From Ectothiorhodospira shaposhnikovii (GTDB lineage: Bacteria; Pseudomonadota; Gammaproteobacteria; Ectothiorhodospirales; Ectothiorhodospiraceae), in NCBI RefSeq assembly GCF_016584105.1, contig NZ_NRSM01000021.1:1-60347 (forward strand): 60,347 nt of DNA. Direction: 5' to 3'. The stretch's first letter is position 1; each line of letters starts with the position of its first letter. Of this stretch, positions 59,271-60,347 are shown piece by piece. Below the pieces are notes generated by a model. The model saw nothing but the letters and a program-made list of their open reading frames with translations, ran no database searches and was not told the DNA's origin. The translations under genes and the position numbers were made by a program.

Positions 59271-59530
59271 TAAGCCCCGCCGTTCAGTGCGGGGAAGGAT
59301 ACGGCCACCTTGGGCGGATATTCCACCAGTAGATGCACATGATCGTCCTCGCCGTCCATCTCGATCCGTTGTGCCTCGAAGTCGGCGCAGACCTTGGCGA
59401 AGATCGTGCGCAGCCGGTTGATGGCGTCGGCATCGAATACCTTGCGACGATATTTCGCCACAAAGATCAAATGAACGTGCATCTTGAAAACGCAATGCCG
59501 ACCGTGCCGAATATCGTTTTTTTTGCTCAT
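59246..59530 (-). pseudogene. tnpA: IS200/IS605 TnpA (Y1 transposase), C-terminally truncated
   Basis: The frame from MSKKNDIRHG at 59530 encodes typical TnpA sequence: HVHLIFVAKYRRKVFD, then the HUH metal motif in DDHVHLLVEYPPKVAVS. After VAVS the sequence switches to a translation of the IS-end hairpin and stops at 59246. About 60 C-terminal residues, including the catalytic tyrosine, are missing, so it cannot act on its own. It is divergent from tnpB. Confidence 0.85.
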
Positions 59531-60094
59531 AGACCAAACTATGCTATCTGCATGCAACAACTCCAGGCCTTCAAGTTTGAGCTACGCCCCGACGGCCAGC
59601 AGGAACGGCAAATGCGCTGTTTTGCTAGCTCGTGCCGGTTCGTGTTCAACAAGGCGTTGGCGTTGCAGAAGGAACGTTACGAGCAAGGCGAGAAGAAGCT
59701 CGGCTATGCCGGACTGTGCAAGCTGCTCACCGAGTGGCGCAATGGGCCGGAAACGCGGTGGCTGGCCGATGCGCCGACGCACCCACTTCAACAGACACTC
59801 AAGGACTTGGAGCGCGCCTACGCCAACTTCTTCGCCAAGCGTGCGGACTTCCCGCGCTTCAAGAAGAAAGACCAGTCCGACAGCTTCCGCTACCCCGATC
59901 CGAAACAGATCAAACTCGACCGAGGCAACAGCCGCATCTTTCTGCCCAAGCTCGGTTGGCTGCGCTATTGCAACAGCCGCGAGGTGTTGGGAATGGTAAA
60001 GAACATCACCGTAAGCCAGTCCAATGGCAAGTGGTTCGTGAGTATCCAGACAGGGCGCGAGGTCGAGCCGTCCATCCCGCAAGGCGGTGCAATC
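59270..60094. mobile_element. IS200/IS605-family element, decayed
   Basis: The element comprises a divergent tnpA/tnpB pair. The hairpin CCCCGC-N8-GCGGGG at 59275-59294 lies right at the truncated tnpA end, as the subterminal hairpins of this family do, so an internal deletion probably fused it to tnpA. The other side is interrupted by the IS3-like element at 60095. Left limit approximate. Confidence 0.7.
59552..60094 (+). pseudogene. tnpB: TnpB N-terminal part, interrupted by IS
   Basis: About 181 residues starting MQQLQAFKFELRPDGQQERQ. The TnpB N-terminal domain is well preserved (ASSCRFVFNKALALQKERYEQG, FFAKRADFPRFKKKDQSDSFRYP, KNITVSQSNGKWFVSIQ). The frame reaches EVEPSIPQGGA, just before the conserved GIDLG that opens the RuvC nuclease part, and is then cut by the IS3-like element at 60095. 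The RuvC and zinc domains are absent, so the RNA-guided nuclease is inactive here. Confidence 0.88.
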
Positions 60095-60347
60095 TGAAGT
60101 GGTCCAATTGTAGCGGACACCCCGTTAAGCCCTCGTAGGCTATGCATTGGAGGTGTTCATGAGCAAGAAGGCACGACGTCGATACACGGCGGAATTCAAG
60201 GCTGAGGCAGTGGCGTTGGTTGAGCGCCAGGGGTATGGGGTGGCCGAAGCTGCCCGGTCTCTGGGAATCAATCGCAGCCTGTTGGATCGGTGGTTGCGCA
60301 AGGAACGTGAGCGGCAATCTCCCCAGCATGACCAACAGGAGGACCAG
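60095..60347 (+). mobile_element. IS3-family-like insertion sequence, right copy (partial)
   Basis: The outer end TGAAGTGGTCCAATTGTAGC begins at 60095. The copy differs from the left one at a few positions (TCCAATTG versus TTCAATTG, one extra C near 60131, GCATTGG versus GCATCGG), so they are two separate copies. It interrupts tnpB and is cut by the window edge at the same internal point as the left copy. Confidence 0.8.
60159..60347 (+). CDS. Transposase OrfA, N-terminal part (partial)
   Basis: Sixty-three residues beginning MSKKARRRYTAEFKAEAVAL, the same sequence as the copy at 1-189, behind GGAGG. It holds the IS3-type helix-turn-helix (GVAEAARSLGINRSLLDRWL). The frame is open to the window edge; OrfB lies outside. 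Confidence 0.85.
   Translation, partial: MSKKARRRYTAEFKAEAVALVERQGYGVAEAARSLGINRSLLDRWLRKERERQSPQHDQQEDQ

Overview
The window looks like one chromosomal contig of a GC-rich, facultatively anaerobic gammaproteobacterium. The gene content (fused MrpAB antiporter, sulfate ABC transporter, anaerobic NrdDG, NnrS, arsenosugar genes, acnD-prpF) would suit a salt- or alkali-tolerant member of the Chromatiales/Ectothiorhodospiraceae type; this placement is inference, no rRNA is present. Both ends lie inside the same IS3-like element in opposite orientation and stop at the same internal point, so the window ends are probably assembly breaks at a multicopy IS.

Layout. 1-252 IS end. 253-2506 remains of an iron-uptake accessory operon (DUF3649, PepSY, DUF3325), beheaded by the IS and frameshifted in PepSY. 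2492-4309 diguanylate cyclase. 4378-7255 anaerobic ribonucleotide reductase, with the glycyl-radical tail of NrdD encoded as a separate 63-residue protein and a NrdR box pair upstream. 7596-8444 HDOD protein. 8594-19349 a heme-acquisition and anaerobic heme-breakdown block, all on the minus strand: S9 peptidase, cytochrome c, HutX/ChuX, ChuY-like reductase, TonB heme receptor, HmuTUV and HutW/ChuW, with three Fur-box-like sites. 19521-23390 prpF and acnD. 23697-24131 DsrE-like periplasmic protein. 24581-30574 Mrp Na+/H+ antiporter operon (A-B fused, C, D, E, F, G). 31082-32707 chemoreceptor.

32896-42642 is the most intriguing part: six tightly packed genes (DUF4132, MoxR-type AAA+ ATPase, DUF5682-like, VWA/CoxE-like, double-SWIM protein, small unknown). 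The order matches the uncharacterised E. coli yehI-yehL-yehM-yehP-yehQ set, and the function is unknown. Three tRNAs (Asp, Thr, Val) flank a two-gene receiver/CheZ-like unit at 43053-44459.

44844-48823 sulfate transporter (sbp-cysT-cysW-cysA). 49231-50781 sigma-54 activator. 50863-54762 arsenosugar-type cluster (TVP38/VTT protein, two glycosyltransferases, ArsS, CMD-family protein; no ArsM). 54805-56440 sirB-nnrS behind a perfect FNR/Anr box. 56535-60094 is decayed mobile DNA: probable ICE remnants, including the C-terminal domain of a MobH relaxase, an Rpn-family nuclease gene, and an IS200/IS605 element whose tnpA and tnpB are both truncated. 60095-60347 is the second IS end.

Together the genes point to switching between aerobic and oxygen-limited life: NrdR- and FNR-type sites, O2-independent heme opening and O2-independent dNTP synthesis, with Fur-linked iron and heme scavenging and Na+/pH homeostasis.
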